Below, piece after piece: positions 16,226 to 25,304 of a stretch of 36,964 bases of DNA. A model generated the notes under the pieces. It was not told the origin of the DNA. It did no database searches and saw only the letters and a program-made list of their open reading frames with translations. Origin of the DNA: Lachnospiraceae bacterium (lineage in GTDB: Bacteria; Bacillota; Clostridia; Lachnospirales; Lachnospiraceae); NCBI GenBank assembly GCA_017540265.1, contig JAFYBJ010000012.1, forward strand, positions 1 through 36,964. Direction: 5' to 3'. The translations under genes and the position numbers were made by a program. Position 1 is the stretch's first letter, and every line of letters begins with the position of its first letter.

Positions 16226-17536
16226 TTAATTAAGCCCGGTAAGATTTACAAGCCCTTTATCCTTAAGCGCCTGCAGGGATCTCAGTATCCCTGTTTTTCC
16301 GTGAGGGAAAGTAAGCCCTCCCTGAAAATATACGGCATAAGGTTCCCTTATCGGAGCATCGGCCGAAAGCTCGATACTTGAGCCTGAAACAAATGCGCCC
16401 GCAGCCATTATAACCTTATCGCTGTATCCCGGCATATCCCATGCTTCGGGTTTTACAAACGAATCAACCGGAGAAGCTGCCTGTATGCCTTCGCAGAAAG
16501 CATATATCCTCTCGGGGCTCTTTAATGTCACAGCCTGAATTATGTCATATCTTTCCGCATCCGCACAAGGTGTACATTCAAAGCCCAGCTTTTCATATAC
16601 GGAAGCCGCAAATATAGCCGTCTTAAGAGCTGCAGCGGTGACAGTAGGTGCTAAAAAGAATCCCTGATAGAAAGATGGCAAAAGCGCTAAAGATGCACCC
16701 ACTTCTTTTCCCAATCCCGGTGAAGTGAGCCTGTAAGCGGCATTTTCAATAAGTTCTTTTTTACCTGCCAGATAACCTCCGCAGGGGCAAAGCCCGCCTC
16801 CGGGATTCTTTATAAGTGACCCTGCGCAAAGATCTGCTCCCACTTCCGAAGGCTCTATTTCCTGAACAAACTCACCGTAGCAATTATCAACCATTACGAC
16901 GACATCAGGTTTTATGCCTTTTATAAAGGATATCAGCTCACCTATCCGTTCAACCGAAAATGTAGGCCTTACCGCATAGCCCTTTGATCTCTGTACGGTA
17001 ACAAGCCTTGTCTTTTCGTTAAGCGCAGCCCTTATCCCCTCATAGTCAAAGCTCCCGTCAGATAAAAGCGAAACCTCCCTGTAGGATATGCCGTATTCCC
17101 GAAGCGACCCGCTTTTATGTATATCACCGTCTTCTTCATCCATTCCTATAACGGATGTAAGAGTATCATAGGGACGTCCCACCGGGCTTAGCAGCTCATC
17201 ACCGGGCCTTAGTACACTCATAAGAGCAAGCGCAAGTGCATGGGTCCCGCAGGTTATCTGGGGCCTTACAAGAGCATCCTCGGTGCGGAATACATCAGCA
17301 TATACTTTCTCTAATGTATCCCTGCCAAGATCGCTGTATCCGTAACCGGTAGTACCGTTTAAACATGCCTCGCCCACACCGGCTCTCTGCATCGCGGCAA
17401 GTACCTTAAGCGAATTGATCTCTGCGGTTTCATCGATCTTTTCAAAACGTTCTTTTAAGCCTTTGAGTATATTCTCGCCAAAAGAAAAAGTCTCTTCATC
17501 AATACCTATGTTTTTATGTGTTTCACTGTATATCAT
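16226..17536 (-). CDS. PLP-dependent methionine gamma-lyase-like protein (YnbB/aluminium resistance family)
   Basis: A fold-type I PLP enzyme of the Cys/Met metabolism type. The 436 residues match the family annotated as aluminium resistance or methionine gamma-lyase family protein in Firmicutes. Cofactor residues are visible: the GTHALALAL stretch (97-105) for phosphate binding, D217 in VMVDNCYGEF, and the Schiff-base lysine K243 in SLIKNPGGG. The substrate has not been settled for this family, and no transporter or methionine gene is adjacent to guide it. It starts 8 bases after engB, and mreB follows after about 40 bases, so it is probably co-transcribed with both. The ribosome site (AGAG) is weak. 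Confidence 0.85.
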   Translation of the reverse strand: MIYSETHKNIGIDEETFSFGENILKGLKERFEKIDETAEINSLKVLAAMQRAGVGEACLNGTTGYGYSDLGRDTLEKVYADVFRTEDALVRPQITCGTHALALALMSVLRPGDELLSPVGRPYDTLTSVIGMDEEDGDIHKSGSLREYGISYREVSLLSDGSFDYEGIRAALNEKTRLVTVQRSKGYAVRPTFSVERIGELISFIKGIKPDVVVMVDNCYGEFVQEIEPSEVGADLCAGSLIKNPGGGLCPCGGYLAGKKELIENAAYRLTSPGLGKEVGASLALLPSFYQGFFLAPTVTAAALKTAIFAASVYEKLGFECTPCADAERYDIIQAVTLKSPERIYAFCEGIQAASPVDSFVKPEAWDMPGYSDKVIMAAGAFVSGSSIELSADAPIREPYAVYFQGGLTFPHGKTGILRSLQALKDKGLVNLTGLN

Positions 17537-17544
17537 ATTAATCT

Positions 17545-18120
17545 CTATTCTTCGAGAAGAGCATATATCTCTTCAAGCCCTGCCTTTGTTTTTGCGGAAA
17601 AAGGAATGAGTATCCCGTTTCCGTCCATTGAAAGCCCAAGCCGTATGGCCTTTAAGCGCTTATCTTTTTCCGATCGTTTTATCTTATCAAGTTTTGTGGC
17701 AATGACCACAGGTTCAAAGCCGCGTGATAATATCCACTCATACATCTGGATATCCGAGGCAGGAGGATCATGCCTTATATCCGTAAGCAGGAAAACATAT
17801 TTTAGTGTTCTCGAATACTTAAGATATCTTTCGACCATTCTGCCCCAGGCTGCAGCTTCCGCCCTTCCGGTCTTTGCATATCCATATCCGGGAAGATCCA
17901 CAAGATAGAACGCATCATTGACATTATAATAATTTATTGTCCTTGTCTTACCCGGCTCTGAGCTGGTCCTTGCAAGTGATTTCCTCTGCATTATGGAATT
18001 AATGAGCGATGACTTTCCCACATTGCTCCGTCCGGCAAAACAAAATTCCGTAAGCTCATTTACCGGTATATCGCTCCTTATTCCTATGACTGTCTCAAGC
18101 TCTGCTTTTTTTATTATCAT
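17545..18120 (-). CDS. engB: Ribosome biogenesis GTPase EngB/YsxC
   Basis: An essential GTPase for late assembly of the large ribosomal subunit. The 191 residues match. GTPase motifs in order: G1 GRSNVGKSS (30-38), the conserved switch stretch SSEPGKTRTINYY, G3 DLPGYGYA, G4 TKLDKI, and G5 near FSAKTK. The ATG starts 26 bases inside the 3' end of lon, so the two are translationally linked. The lon-ysxC order is the standard Firmicutes arrangement. Confidence 0.96.
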   Translation of the reverse strand: MIIKKAELETVIGIRSDIPVNELTEFCFAGRSNVGKSSLINSIMQRKSLARTSSEPGKTRTINYYNVNDAFYLVDLPGYGYAKTGRAEAAAWGRMVERYLKYSRTLKYVFLLTDIRHDPPASDIQMYEWILSRGFEPVVIATKLDKIKRSEKDKRLKAIRLGLSMDGNGILIPFSAKTKAGLEEIYALLEE

Positions 18121-20536
18121 TTTTACTTCTTGTCCTTTTACTTACGGTTTCAAAAGCCCGTAAAACAACTTCATCCATGTGTTTTACATATATAAGCTCT
18201 ATGCCGTCCGTGATCTCCTTATCGATCTCTTCAACATTTATCATGTTCTCATAAGGAAGCAGCACGGTAGTCACTCCAGCTGTTTTAGCTGCGAGTATCT
18301 TTTCCTTAAGACCGCCCACCGGCATGACATTTCCTCTTAACGATATCTCACCTGTCATGGCAAGTTTTCTGTCCACACGCTTTGATGTAACAGCCGAAAG
18401 TATGGCGGTTGCCATAGTTATGCCGGCACTGGGTCCATCCTTTGGAACAGCACCTTCCGGAAGATGCACATGAATATCATGATTCTGGAAATAATCATCC
18501 GCAACACCGTATGAAGACGCTATACTCCTGACATAGGTAAGTGACGCCATGGCTGATTCCTTCATGACATCCCCGAGCTGTCCGGTAAGCGTAAGCTCAC
18601 CCTTTCCCGGCATCACATTTACTTCCACCATGAGAGTGGTACCTCCCACACCGGTCCATGCAAGCCCTCTTACAACGCCTGCTTCATTCTTTCCGTTTAA
18701 TTTCTCGGAAGGATACTTTATCTTACCGAGATACTGTTCTATATTTGAATCAGTTATCCTTACAGGGCCTTTATTCTTCGCTTTTCCTTTTCTTGACAGT
18801 ATCTCGACAGCTGTCTTTCTGCAAAGCTTTGAGAGCATTCTCTCAAGCTCCCTGACACCTGCCTCCCTGGTATAACAGTCAATGACTTTTTTTACAGCGC
18901 CATCCGTTATCCTGAACATTGAAGGAGTGACACCGTTTTTTTCTTCCGTCTTTTTTAAAAGATGCTCTTTTGCAATATGGAATTTTTCGTTGGCTGTATA
19001 TCCGGCAATCTCTATCACTTCCATCCTGTCAAGCAGGGGCCTTGGAATATTATCCCAGTCATTTGCCGTTGCAATGAAAAGCACTTCGGAAAGATCCTGC
19101 GGAAGCTCAACATAATGATCCCTGAAGCTTTTATTCTGTTCCGGATCAAGCACTTCAAGCATTGCAGAAGCCACATCACCGTGGTAATCCTGACTCATCT
19201 TATCGATCTCATCAAGAAGTATGAGTGGATCCTTTACGCCCGCCTGCTTAAGCGCGGCAGTTACACGTCCCGGCATCGCTCCCACATATGTCTTTCTGTG
19301 TCCCCTTATTTCCGCTTCATCCCTCACTCCGCCCAGGCATATCCTTACATAAGGCTTGCCTGTAGCTTCAGCCACTGATCTTGCAATGGATGTCTTTCCT
19401 GTTCCGGGAGGTCCCACAAGGCAGAGTATCGATGCATCAGATCTTCCGGTAAGTGTCCTTACCGCAAGATATTCGATCACTCTTTCCTTTACATCCTTTA
19501 AGCCGTAATGATCTCTTTCAAGTATATCCTTTGCCTTATTTATATCAATTTTTTTATCATGATCTTCAGAAGTCTTATTCCAGGGAAGTTCTAAGAGCGT
19601 CTCTATATATGCACGATCCACCTGTCCTTCCTGACTGAAGTACGAATAAACAAAATGCCTGATCTCTTTTCTTAGTTTTTCTTTTACTTCCTCCGGCGCA
19701 TCAAGTTTTTCCACGGCTTCCTCAAACAGCTCAGCCTCGCTCTTTTCTTTGTTATTATCGTCGTCATTTTCACCAAGCTCATTCTTGATAAAATATAACT
19801 GTTCCCTGAGAAGATATTCCTTTTGATGCTCATCAACCTGAAGAGATATCTTTTCGGCGATCTCCCTTCTGTTCTTTATGATATTGCGCTCATTCTTAAG
19901 TATTGAAAGCAGCTTTCTGCATCTTAAAAAAACAGCAGCCGTACCAAGTATCTCAAGCCTGTCATCAAGGTTAAACGGAAGACTTGAGATTATCGAATCA
20001 GCAAGTGCGGAAAGATTTCTTATTTTTCTGAAGCGAAGCATCATACCGTTTATACCGGCAGTTTCCGAAGCATAGCCTTCAGCTTCGTTTATGAGTTCTC
20101 TTCTTATGGCCTCTGCCTTAATACTATCCGTAACCACATCTTCCGCTACAGGGCTTATCTTTGCAATATCGTATGGTGCCGAGAGAGGATCCTTTTCAAT
20201 AAGCACAGACCTGCCATCGCCATAAACCTGAAGCCTTAACATACCGTTGTCAAGACGTATCATCTGGGTTATCTTTACAACGGATCCTATATTTTCATTA
20301 AATCCCTCTCCCTTTTCTTTCCCGGAAAGAGGATAAAAAGATTCCTCCGTATTCTTTTCCGAACGGGACATCATAACAAACATATATCCATCCGAAAGCA
20401 TGGCAGCCTCGGCCGCAGCTACCGCACGTTTATCCGACACATCAAACTGTATCGTGTTCCCCGGGAATATGACCATATCCTCCAATGCCGCAAGCGGAAG
20501 TTCTCTTATATCGTTTTTAGATTTTTTCTCTTTCAT
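18095..20536 (-). CDS. lon: ATP-dependent Lon protease
   Basis: A cytoplasmic AAA+ serine protease that degrades damaged and regulatory proteins. The start is the ATG at 20536, giving 813 residues. The frame continues to a GTG at 20596, but that extension reads straight through the clpX terminator, so it is rejected. The N-terminal LAN domain (about 10-200) and a coiled coil are followed by Walker A GPPGTGKT (375-382), LLDEIDKM, and the protease domain with DGPSAGITMA (catalytic Ser) and the PVGGLKEKILAA stretch (catalytic Lys). It follows clpX in a proteolysis block. The ribosome site is weak, with AAGG about 13 bases upstream. Confidence 0.96.
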   Translation of the reverse strand: MKEKKSKNDIRELPLAALEDMVIFPGNTIQFDVSDKRAVAAAEAAMLSDGYMFVMMSRSEKNTEESFYPLSGKEKGEGFNENIGSVVKITQMIRLDNGMLRLQVYGDGRSVLIEKDPLSAPYDIAKISPVAEDVVTDSIKAEAIRRELINEAEGYASETAGINGMMLRFRKIRNLSALADSIISSLPFNLDDRLEILGTAAVFLRCRKLLSILKNERNIIKNRREIAEKISLQVDEHQKEYLLREQLYFIKNELGENDDDNNKEKSEAELFEEAVEKLDAPEEVKEKLRKEIRHFVYSYFSQEGQVDRAYIETLLELPWNKTSEDHDKKIDINKAKDILERDHYGLKDVKERVIEYLAVRTLTGRSDASILCLVGPPGTGKTSIARSVAEATGKPYVRICLGGVRDEAEIRGHRKTYVGAMPGRVTAALKQAGVKDPLILLDEIDKMSQDYHGDVASAMLEVLDPEQNKSFRDHYVELPQDLSEVLFIATANDWDNIPRPLLDRMEVIEIAGYTANEKFHIAKEHLLKKTEEKNGVTPSMFRITDGAVKKVIDCYTREAGVRELERMLSKLCRKTAVEILSRKGKAKNKGPVRITDSNIEQYLGKIKYPSEKLNGKNEAGVVRGLAWTGVGGTTLMVEVNVMPGKGELTLTGQLGDVMKESAMASLTYVRSIASSYGVADDYFQNHDIHVHLPEGAVPKDGPSAGITMATAILSAVTSKRVDRKLAMTGEISLRGNVMPVGGLKEKILAAKTAGVTTVLLPYENMINVEEIDKEITDGIELIYVKHMDEVVLRAFETVSKRTRSKNDNKKSRA

Positions 20537-20569
20537 ATCCGTATCTGAACCTTTTTGAACACGGTATAG

Positions 20570-20593
20570 AAAAGACCGCCCATGCGGTCTTTT
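20570..20593 (-). terminator. Rho-independent terminator between clpX and lon
   Basis: A perfect ten-base-pair stem (AAAAGACCGC paired with GCGGTCTTTT) with a four-base loop lies 25 bases after the clpX stop. The run of T is short because it is mostly inside the stem. The repeat is symmetrical and could act on either strand. Because it sits inside the extended lon frame, it also supports the inner lon start. Confidence 0.8.
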
Positions 20594-20617
20594 CACGCGA
20601 TTATATATCCTGTGTAA

Positions 20618-21916
20618 CTAACTTTCTTCTGTACCGGTCTTTTTTCTCTTCTTTGTATTTTTATCGGATTGGATCGTGAGCGGTGCAGCTGTTTTCTCAA
20701 CCGCGGCTTTATTGATGATACATGTCTCAATATTCTCATTGGAAGGAATATCAAACATCACATCAAGCATGATATCCTCCATAACGGATCTTAAGCCCCT
20801 GGCGCCTATCTTAAGCTCTATAGCTTTATCAGCAATTGAATCCACGGCATCATCATCAAATTTAAGATCAACACCATCCATTTCAAAAAGCCTTCTGTAC
20901 TGCTTTATGAGCGCATTCTTAGGCTCCTTAAGTATCCTGATGAGCGCCTCTCTGTCAAGACCGTCAAGAGCCACCGTTACGGGAACACGTCCGATAAACT
21001 CAGGTATAAGTCCGAATTTTACAAGATCTCCGGGGGTAACCTGTGAAAAAAGCGCCGTACTCTCATTCTCATTTCCGGAGCGTATCTCCGCCTTAAAACC
21101 TATGGATTTTCTGTTAAGCCTCTCTCCTATTATCTTCTCGAGGCCGTCAAAAGCACCTCCGCAGATAAACAGGATATTTGATGTATCTATCTGTATAAGC
21201 TCCTGATGAGGGTGTTTTCTTCCGCCCTGGGGAGGAACGGAAGCCATGGTTCCTTCTATTATCTTAAGGAGAGCCTGCTGTACGCCTTCACCCGACACAT
21301 CTCTTGTGATGGAGACATTCTCGCCCTTTTTTGTGATCTTATCTATCTCATCGATGTATACGATACCGTTTTGTGCCTTTTCCACATTGTAATCGGCAGC
21401 CTGTATGAGTTTAAGGAGAATGTTTTCAACATCCTCTCCCACATATCCTGCTTCGGTCAGTGTGGTGGCATCAGCTATGGCAAAGGGAACTCCGATTATA
21501 CGGGCAAGAGTCTGTGCAAGATAGGTCTTTCCCGAACCGGTGGGGCCGATCATAAGAATATTGCTCTTCTGAAGCTCAGCCTTTTCCTTTGTAGGCGGTG
21601 CTACTATTCTCTTGTAATGATTATATACAGCTACAGCAAGGGATTTCTTTGCCGCATCCTGTCCTATAACATATTCATCCAGAAAGTTCTTGATCTCAGC
21701 CGGTTTTAAGAGATTGAATTCAAGGTCTCCGCCGGATACGGCCTCATCCCCGCTTTCCTCTTCTTCGTCGTTTATTATTCCGGAACAGATCTCAACGCAT
21801 TCATCGCAGATATAAATACCCTCGGGCCCTGCAATGAGACGACTTACCTGTCCCTGACTCTTACCGCAGAAAGAGCATCTTACCTTTCTGGGATCCATGG
21901 TATTCTTTGATGCCAT
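20618..21916 (-). CDS. clpX: ATP-dependent protease unfoldase subunit ClpX
   Basis: A hexameric AAA+ unfoldase that feeds substrates to ClpP. The 432 residues match the family. The N-terminal zinc-binding domain has Cys14, Cys17, Cys37 and Cys40. Then come Walker [13 protein letters not shown], Walker [11 protein letters not shown], the [11 protein letters not shown] pore region and the C-terminal AAA small domain with [15 protein letters not shown]. The ATG directly follows the clpP TAA stop; GAGGAG is about 12 bases upstream, inside clpP. A second ATG six codons in has no ribosome site. Confidence 0.98.
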   Translation of the reverse strand: MASKNTMDPRKVRCSFCGKSQGQVSRLIAGPEGIYICDECVEICSGIINDEEEESGDEAVSGGDLEFNLLKPAEIKNFLDEYVIGQDAAKKSLAVAVYNHYKRIVAPPTKEKAELQKSNILMIGPTGSGKTYLAQTLARIIGVPFAIADATTLTEAGYVGEDVENILLKLIQAADYNVEKAQNGIVYIDEIDKITKKGENVSITRDVSGEGVQQALLKIIEGTMASVPPQGGRKHPHQELIQIDTSNILFICGGAFDGLEKIIGERLNRKSIGFKAEIRSGNENESTALFSQVTPGDLVKFGLIPEFIGRVPVTVALDGLDREALIRILKEPKNALIKQYRRLFEMDGVDLKFDDDAVDSIADKAIELKIGARGLRSVMEDIMLDVMFDIPSNENIETCIINKAAVEKTAAPLTIQSDKNTKKRKKTGTEES

Positions 21917-22543
21917 TTACTTTTTATTCTCCTCGTCAGCTTCGGGACGTTTTGTGATAACCTCATCTATGATACCGTATGCCTTTGCTTCTTCAGCAGA
22001 CTTCCAGTTATCCCTGTCGGTATCATTCACAAGCTCCTCATATGTCCTGCCGCAATTCTCGGCCAAAAGCCTGTTCATTTTTTCTTTTGTCTTTATGATA
22101 TGCCTTGCAGCGATCTCGATCTCCGAAGCCTGGCCCTGTGTTCCGCCAAGAGGCTGATGGATCATTATCTCCGCATTGGGAAGGGCATATCTCTTGCCCT
22201 TTGCACCGCCCGCAAGAAGGAAAGCTCCCATGCTGGCAGCCATTCCTATGCAGTTTGTTGACACATCACACTTAATGAAATTCATGGTGTCATAGATAGC
22301 CATGCCGGCGCTTATGGAACCGCCGGGACTGTTTATATAAAGCTGTATATCCTTTTCGGGATCCTCAGCCTCAAGGAAAAGAAGCTGTGCCACAACAAGA
22401 TTTGATGTGACGTCATTTACCTCTCCTCCAAGGAATATGATCCTGTCCTTTAACAGCCTGGAATATATATCATAAGAACGTTCACCGCGGCTGGTCTGCT
22501 CGACCACCATAGGCACAAGTTCATTATAAATGGTATTGTTCAT
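21917..22543 (-). CDS. clpP: ATP-dependent Clp protease proteolytic subunit ClpP
   Basis: A tetradecameric serine protease that works with ClpX. The 208 residues match. The catalytic triad is visible: Ser104 in [11 protein letters not shown], His129 in [10 protein letters not shown] and Asp178 in TDRDNW. AAAGGAG lies six bases before the ATG. It sits between tig (12 bases upstream) and clpX (adjoining), the usual order in Clostridia. Confidence 0.98.
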   Translation of the reverse strand: MNNTIYNELVPMVVEQTSRGERSYDIYSRLLKDRIIFLGGEVNDVTSNLVVAQLLFLEAEDPEKDIQLYINSPGGSISAGMAIYDTMNFIKCDVSTNCIGMAASMGAFLLAGGAKGKRYALPNAEIMIHQPLGGTQGQASEIEIAARHIIKTKEKMNRLLAENCGRTYEELVNDTDRDNWKSAEEAKAYGIIDEVITKRPEADEENKK

Positions 22544-22555
22544 AAAGATCTCCTT

Positions 22556-23836
22556 TTATTTCTCTACTGCATTTTCAATAACAAAATCCAATGCTTTCTT
22601 TATGATTATATCCTTCATGATGGATCTCTTATCCTGAGCCCTGAACATTTCCTTCACATCCTCGGGCTTCATGCCGTAGGAAGATGCCATCTCTTCTATT
22701 TCCTTATCGTACTCTTCTTCGGAAGCCTCCATGCCTTCAGCCTTTGCAACAGCTTCCATCACAAGCCTTGACTGTATCCTGCGGAGTGCCTGGGGCTTTG
22801 ACTGCTCTATCATAAGGCTGTCATTAAGACCGGTATACTCATAATACTGCTTTAAGGACATACCCTGCATCATAAGCTGTCTTGAGAACTGATCAAGTGA
22901 ATTCCTTGCAGCTGTCTCAACCATTGCATCGGGGATATCCATCTTTGCTTCCTCGATGAGCTTATCAAGGACTGCTGTTTCCTTCTTATCCTTTGCTTCT
23001 GCTTCTTTCTTCTCTGCAAGCTTCTTCTTTACATCTTCCTTATATTCATCAACACTGTCGAAACCTGCATCATCCGCAAAATCCTCATCAAGCGCAGGTA
23101 CTTCTTTTTCCTTTACTTCATGAAGCTTGCACTTAAACACTGCAGCCTTTCCCTTAAGATGCTCGGCATGATACTCCTCAGGGAAAGTTACATTAACATC
23201 AAATTCATCTCCTGCCTTGTGGCCTTCGATCTGCTCTTCAAAACCGGGAATGAAGCTGCCGGAGCCGAGTGTAAGAGGATAGTTTTCAGCCTTTCCTCCG
23301 TCAAATGCCTTGTCATCAACAAAACCCTCATAATCAATGATGGTCTGGTCTCCGTTCTTTGCTTCTCTTTCAACGGTCACCATTCTGGACTGCTCATCAC
23401 GTTCCTTATCGATCTGCTCGTTTACCTCATCATCGGTAACCTCTGTATCGATCTTTTCTATCTCTATGCCCTTATAATTGCCTATCTCAGCCTCGGGATT
23501 AAGTGCAACCTCTGCCGTAAAGATAAGGGGCTTGCCCTCTTCAACCTGTGTTATATCTATCTTGGGAGAAGATACTATTTCTTCCTCGCACTCATCAACT
23601 GCCTTATTCCATGCTTCTCCAAGGCAGTCATCAACAGCATCCTCATAAAAGATCTCGGGACCGTACATTTTCTCGATAAGCTTTTTAGGCGCCTTTCCTT
23701 TTCTGAAGCCGGGTATGCTGATACGTTTTTTATTCTTCTGATAAGCCCTTTCAATGGATCTTTCAAAATCTTCTGCGGGTACTTCCACTGTGATAACGGC
23801 CATGTTATGCTCTTTTTTTTCAACTGCGATACTCAT
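22556..23836 (-). CDS. tig: Trigger factor
   Basis: A ribosome-bound chaperone with peptidyl-prolyl isomerase activity that meets nascent chains at the exit tunnel. The 426 residues match. The ribosome-docking signature GFRKGKAP lies at 43-50. The FKBP-type domain (about 160-250) starts after a charged linker and includes NGDQTIIDYEGFVDDKAF and FIPGFEEQIEGHKAGDEFDV. The rest is the helical C-terminal chaperone domain. AGGAGG precedes the ATG by nine bases. It is the first gene of the tig-clpP-clpX transcript. Confidence 0.97.
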   Translation of the reverse strand: MSIAVEKKEHNMAVITVEVPAEDFERSIERAYQKNKKRISIPGFRKGKAPKKLIEKMYGPEIFYEDAVDDCLGEAWNKAVDECEEEIVSSPKIDITQVEEGKPLIFTAEVALNPEAEIGNYKGIEIEKIDTEVTDDEVNEQIDKERDEQSRMVTVEREAKNGDQTIIDYEGFVDDKAFDGGKAENYPLTLGSGSFIPGFEEQIEGHKAGDEFDVNVTFPEEYHAEHLKGKAAVFKCKLHEVKEKEVPALDEDFADDAGFDSVDEYKEDVKKKLAEKKEAEAKDKKETAVLDKLIEEAKMDIPDAMVETAARNSLDQFSRQLMMQGMSLKQYYEYTGLNDSLMIEQSKPQALRRIQSRLVMEAVAKAEGMEASEEEYDKEIEEMASSYGMKPEDVKEMFRAQDKRSIMKDIIIKKALDFVIENAVEK

Positions 23837-23888
23837 TTAAAAATTCCTCCTGAATAATCTTTAACCGTTCAAAAAACAAACATTCGCG

Positions 23889-23918
23889 ATTATATCATAT
23901 ATTTTATGTAAATGTCCA
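23889..23918 (-). promoter_or_regulatory. Promoter of tig-clpP-clpX
   Basis: On the minus strand TGGACA (23918..23913, five of six) is followed by 18 bases and a perfect TATAAT (23894..23889). Transcription would begin near 23882, about 45 bases before the tig ATG. The spacer contains TTTACATAA, the same motif as in the sepF upstream array. Confidence 0.75.
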
Positions 23919-23956
23919 ATAATATAAATAAATAATTTGGCAGGCAGCCTTATGGC

Positions 23957-23982
23957 ACAAAAAAAGCCCTTTCGGGCTTTTT
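23957..23982 (-). terminator. Rho-independent terminator after the bactofilin gene
   Basis: A nine-base-pair stem (AAAAAGCCC with GGGCTTTTT) and a GAAA loop on the minus strand, followed by further T residues. It lies seven bases beyond the bactofilin stop and separates that operon from the tig promoter. Confidence 0.92.
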
Positions 23983-23988
23983 AAAACT

Positions 23989-24477
23989 TTAAGCTTCTTC
24001 ACGGCTCCCTAAATATTCCTCGAAGAAAGCCGCAGCCCTGTCATCGGAATGCCCCCGTTTAAGATCCACATCGCATACCGCGCCAAGGTCGATATTAATG
24101 CTCCCTGTATTCACATCGCCTCTGATCACGGCCGTAGATCCCACTGACATATTCTCAGCCACATCTATCGAGCCAAGCACTGCACCGGAAACATCGGCAT
24201 TCTTTGCCTTTATATTGCCTATAACAGTAACGCCGGAGCCAACGCTTATATAATCCTGGCATTCTATATTGCTCTCTATGGTGCCTTCCGTAAGTTCGAT
24301 GCGGCCCACCTTAAGATCCGTGCCCCTTACCTTACCGTCAAGTTCAAGGGCTCCGTCAATATGCACATCACCCCTGACCTCTCCCGAAAGCTTAAGATCA
24401 CCGCTGCTCTCAACATCTCCTATAACCGTCATCCCCCTGGGGATGAAACTTCCTCTTTCTTCAGAAAAACCGTCCAT
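23989..24477 (-). CDS. Bactofilin (polymer-forming cytoskeletal protein)
   Basis: A small protein that self-assembles into filaments, often membrane-associated and linked to local wall synthesis. I use the ATG at 24477, five bases after AGAGG; a GTG two codons earlier lacks spacing. The 162 residues begin with a short tail (1-15), then the bactofilin beta-helix (about 16-130) built from repeated turns of the type VxGDVxSSGDLxLxGxVxGDV, and end with a charged tail (about 135-162) holding DDRAAAFFEEYLG. It is the last gene of a cluster with a Ser/Thr kinase and a metallophosphatase, 22 bases after the latter. The tails are the likely regulatory parts. Confidence 0.9.
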   Translation of the reverse strand: MDGFSEERGSFIPRGMTVIGDVESSGDLKLSGEVRGDVHIDGALELDGKVRGTDLKVGRIELTEGTIESNIECQDYISVGSGVTVIGNIKAKNADVSGAVLGSIDVAENMSVGSTAVIRGDVNTGSINIDLGAVCDVDLKRGHSDDRAAAFFEEYLGSREEA

Positions 24478-24499
24478 ATACACCTCTTATATTTACGGA

Positions 24500-25294
24500 T
24501 CATAACAGATCCACATAGTATTCTTCGCCTGTATTTAATGACATGCATCCAAGCCTGCTGGATTTGGTTCCCAGGGCCATACCGCAGTCGAGATCCACAA
24601 CCTTGTATCCCCTGTAATTATCCGATTTGAAGATAAGGCCCTTTCCTTCATCGTCCTTATGATTAAAACGCTGTGTAAAAACATGCCCCATTATATATAT
24701 ATCATTAGGATATGCAAAAGGCTTGGGCTGTCCTTTGGCTTCGGGATCACCGTATTTATCAAAAAGGCTTTCCCAGACTATCTTCTCTGCCTGAAGCTTA
24801 TTTGCCTGTTTAAAATAAAGCTCCTCACCGAATTCCTTCTGAAGAGAGAAGGAATGGGAAAGATGATAGGTCTTGTCCCCGAATTTAAGTCTCCTTATAA
24901 GCCTGAGCGAACGGAGATATTTTTCCATATCATCCTGTTTCTTTCTGCTCATACGATAGAAACTCTTATAGGTGGCAAGCCCGCCGTTTGCGGAATGTAT
25001 CCACAATTCATACGGCGTGAGCCTTTCATCCGCGGGATCCTCACGGATAAGTCCCTGTTCCTTTTTCCTTAAGTATTCAATGGTATTTAACATCATAAGT
25101 TCATGATTACCAAGGAAAAGTTCCATATTGCTCCTCTCCATTATATCGGAGATAAGCTGTATCCCGTCAGGTCCCCTGTCTATCACATCGCCCAGCACAT
25201 ACATAAAATCCCTGTTCGAGAAGCCTATCTCGTCAAGCATCTTAAGGAACGTATCATAATGCCCGTGTATGTCACTTAATACGTATATGTTCAC
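24500..25294 (-). CDS. Metallophosphoesterase, PPP-type Ser/Thr protein phosphatase-like
   Basis: A cytoplasmic two-metal phosphoesterase. The start is a GTG, seven bases after GAGGG. The 264 residues carry the PPP motif series: DIHGHYD (8-14), GDVIDRGPDG (35-44), GNHE (62-65), then LSHSFS and GHVFTQR as the later metal-binding His motifs. This order is shared by bacterial PPP-type protein phosphatases and by diadenosine tetraphosphatases (ApaH/PrpE), so the substrate is open. It begins 10 bases after the kinase gene, which makes dephosphorylation of that kinase's targets the simplest hypothesis. Confidence 0.85.
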   Translation of the reverse strand: MNIYVLSDIHGHYDTFLKMLDEIGFSNRDFMYVLGDVIDRGPDGIQLISDIMERSNMELFLGNHELMMLNTIEYLRKKEQGLIREDPADERLTPYELWIHSANGGLATYKSFYRMSRKKQDDMEKYLRSLRLIRRLKFGDKTYHLSHSFSLQKEFGEELYFKQANKLQAEKIVWESLFDKYGDPEAKGQPKPFAYPNDIYIMGHVFTQRFNHKDDEGKGLIFKSDNYRGYKVVDLDCGMALGTKSSRLGCMSLNTGEEYYVDLL

Positions 25295-25304
25295 GGGCAG
25301 GCCC

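Noticed and set aside
20537-20596. N-terminal extension of Lon to a GTG at 20596
   Set aside because: The extension is encoded by the clpX terminator hairpin and adds a stretch absent from the Lon N-terminal domain.
23120-23857. 245-codon open frame on the plus strand opposite tig
   Set aside because: Tig on the other strand has complete trigger factor motifs. The frame has no ribosome site or recognisable domain and is rich in Leu/Ile/Cys runs typical of antisense translation.
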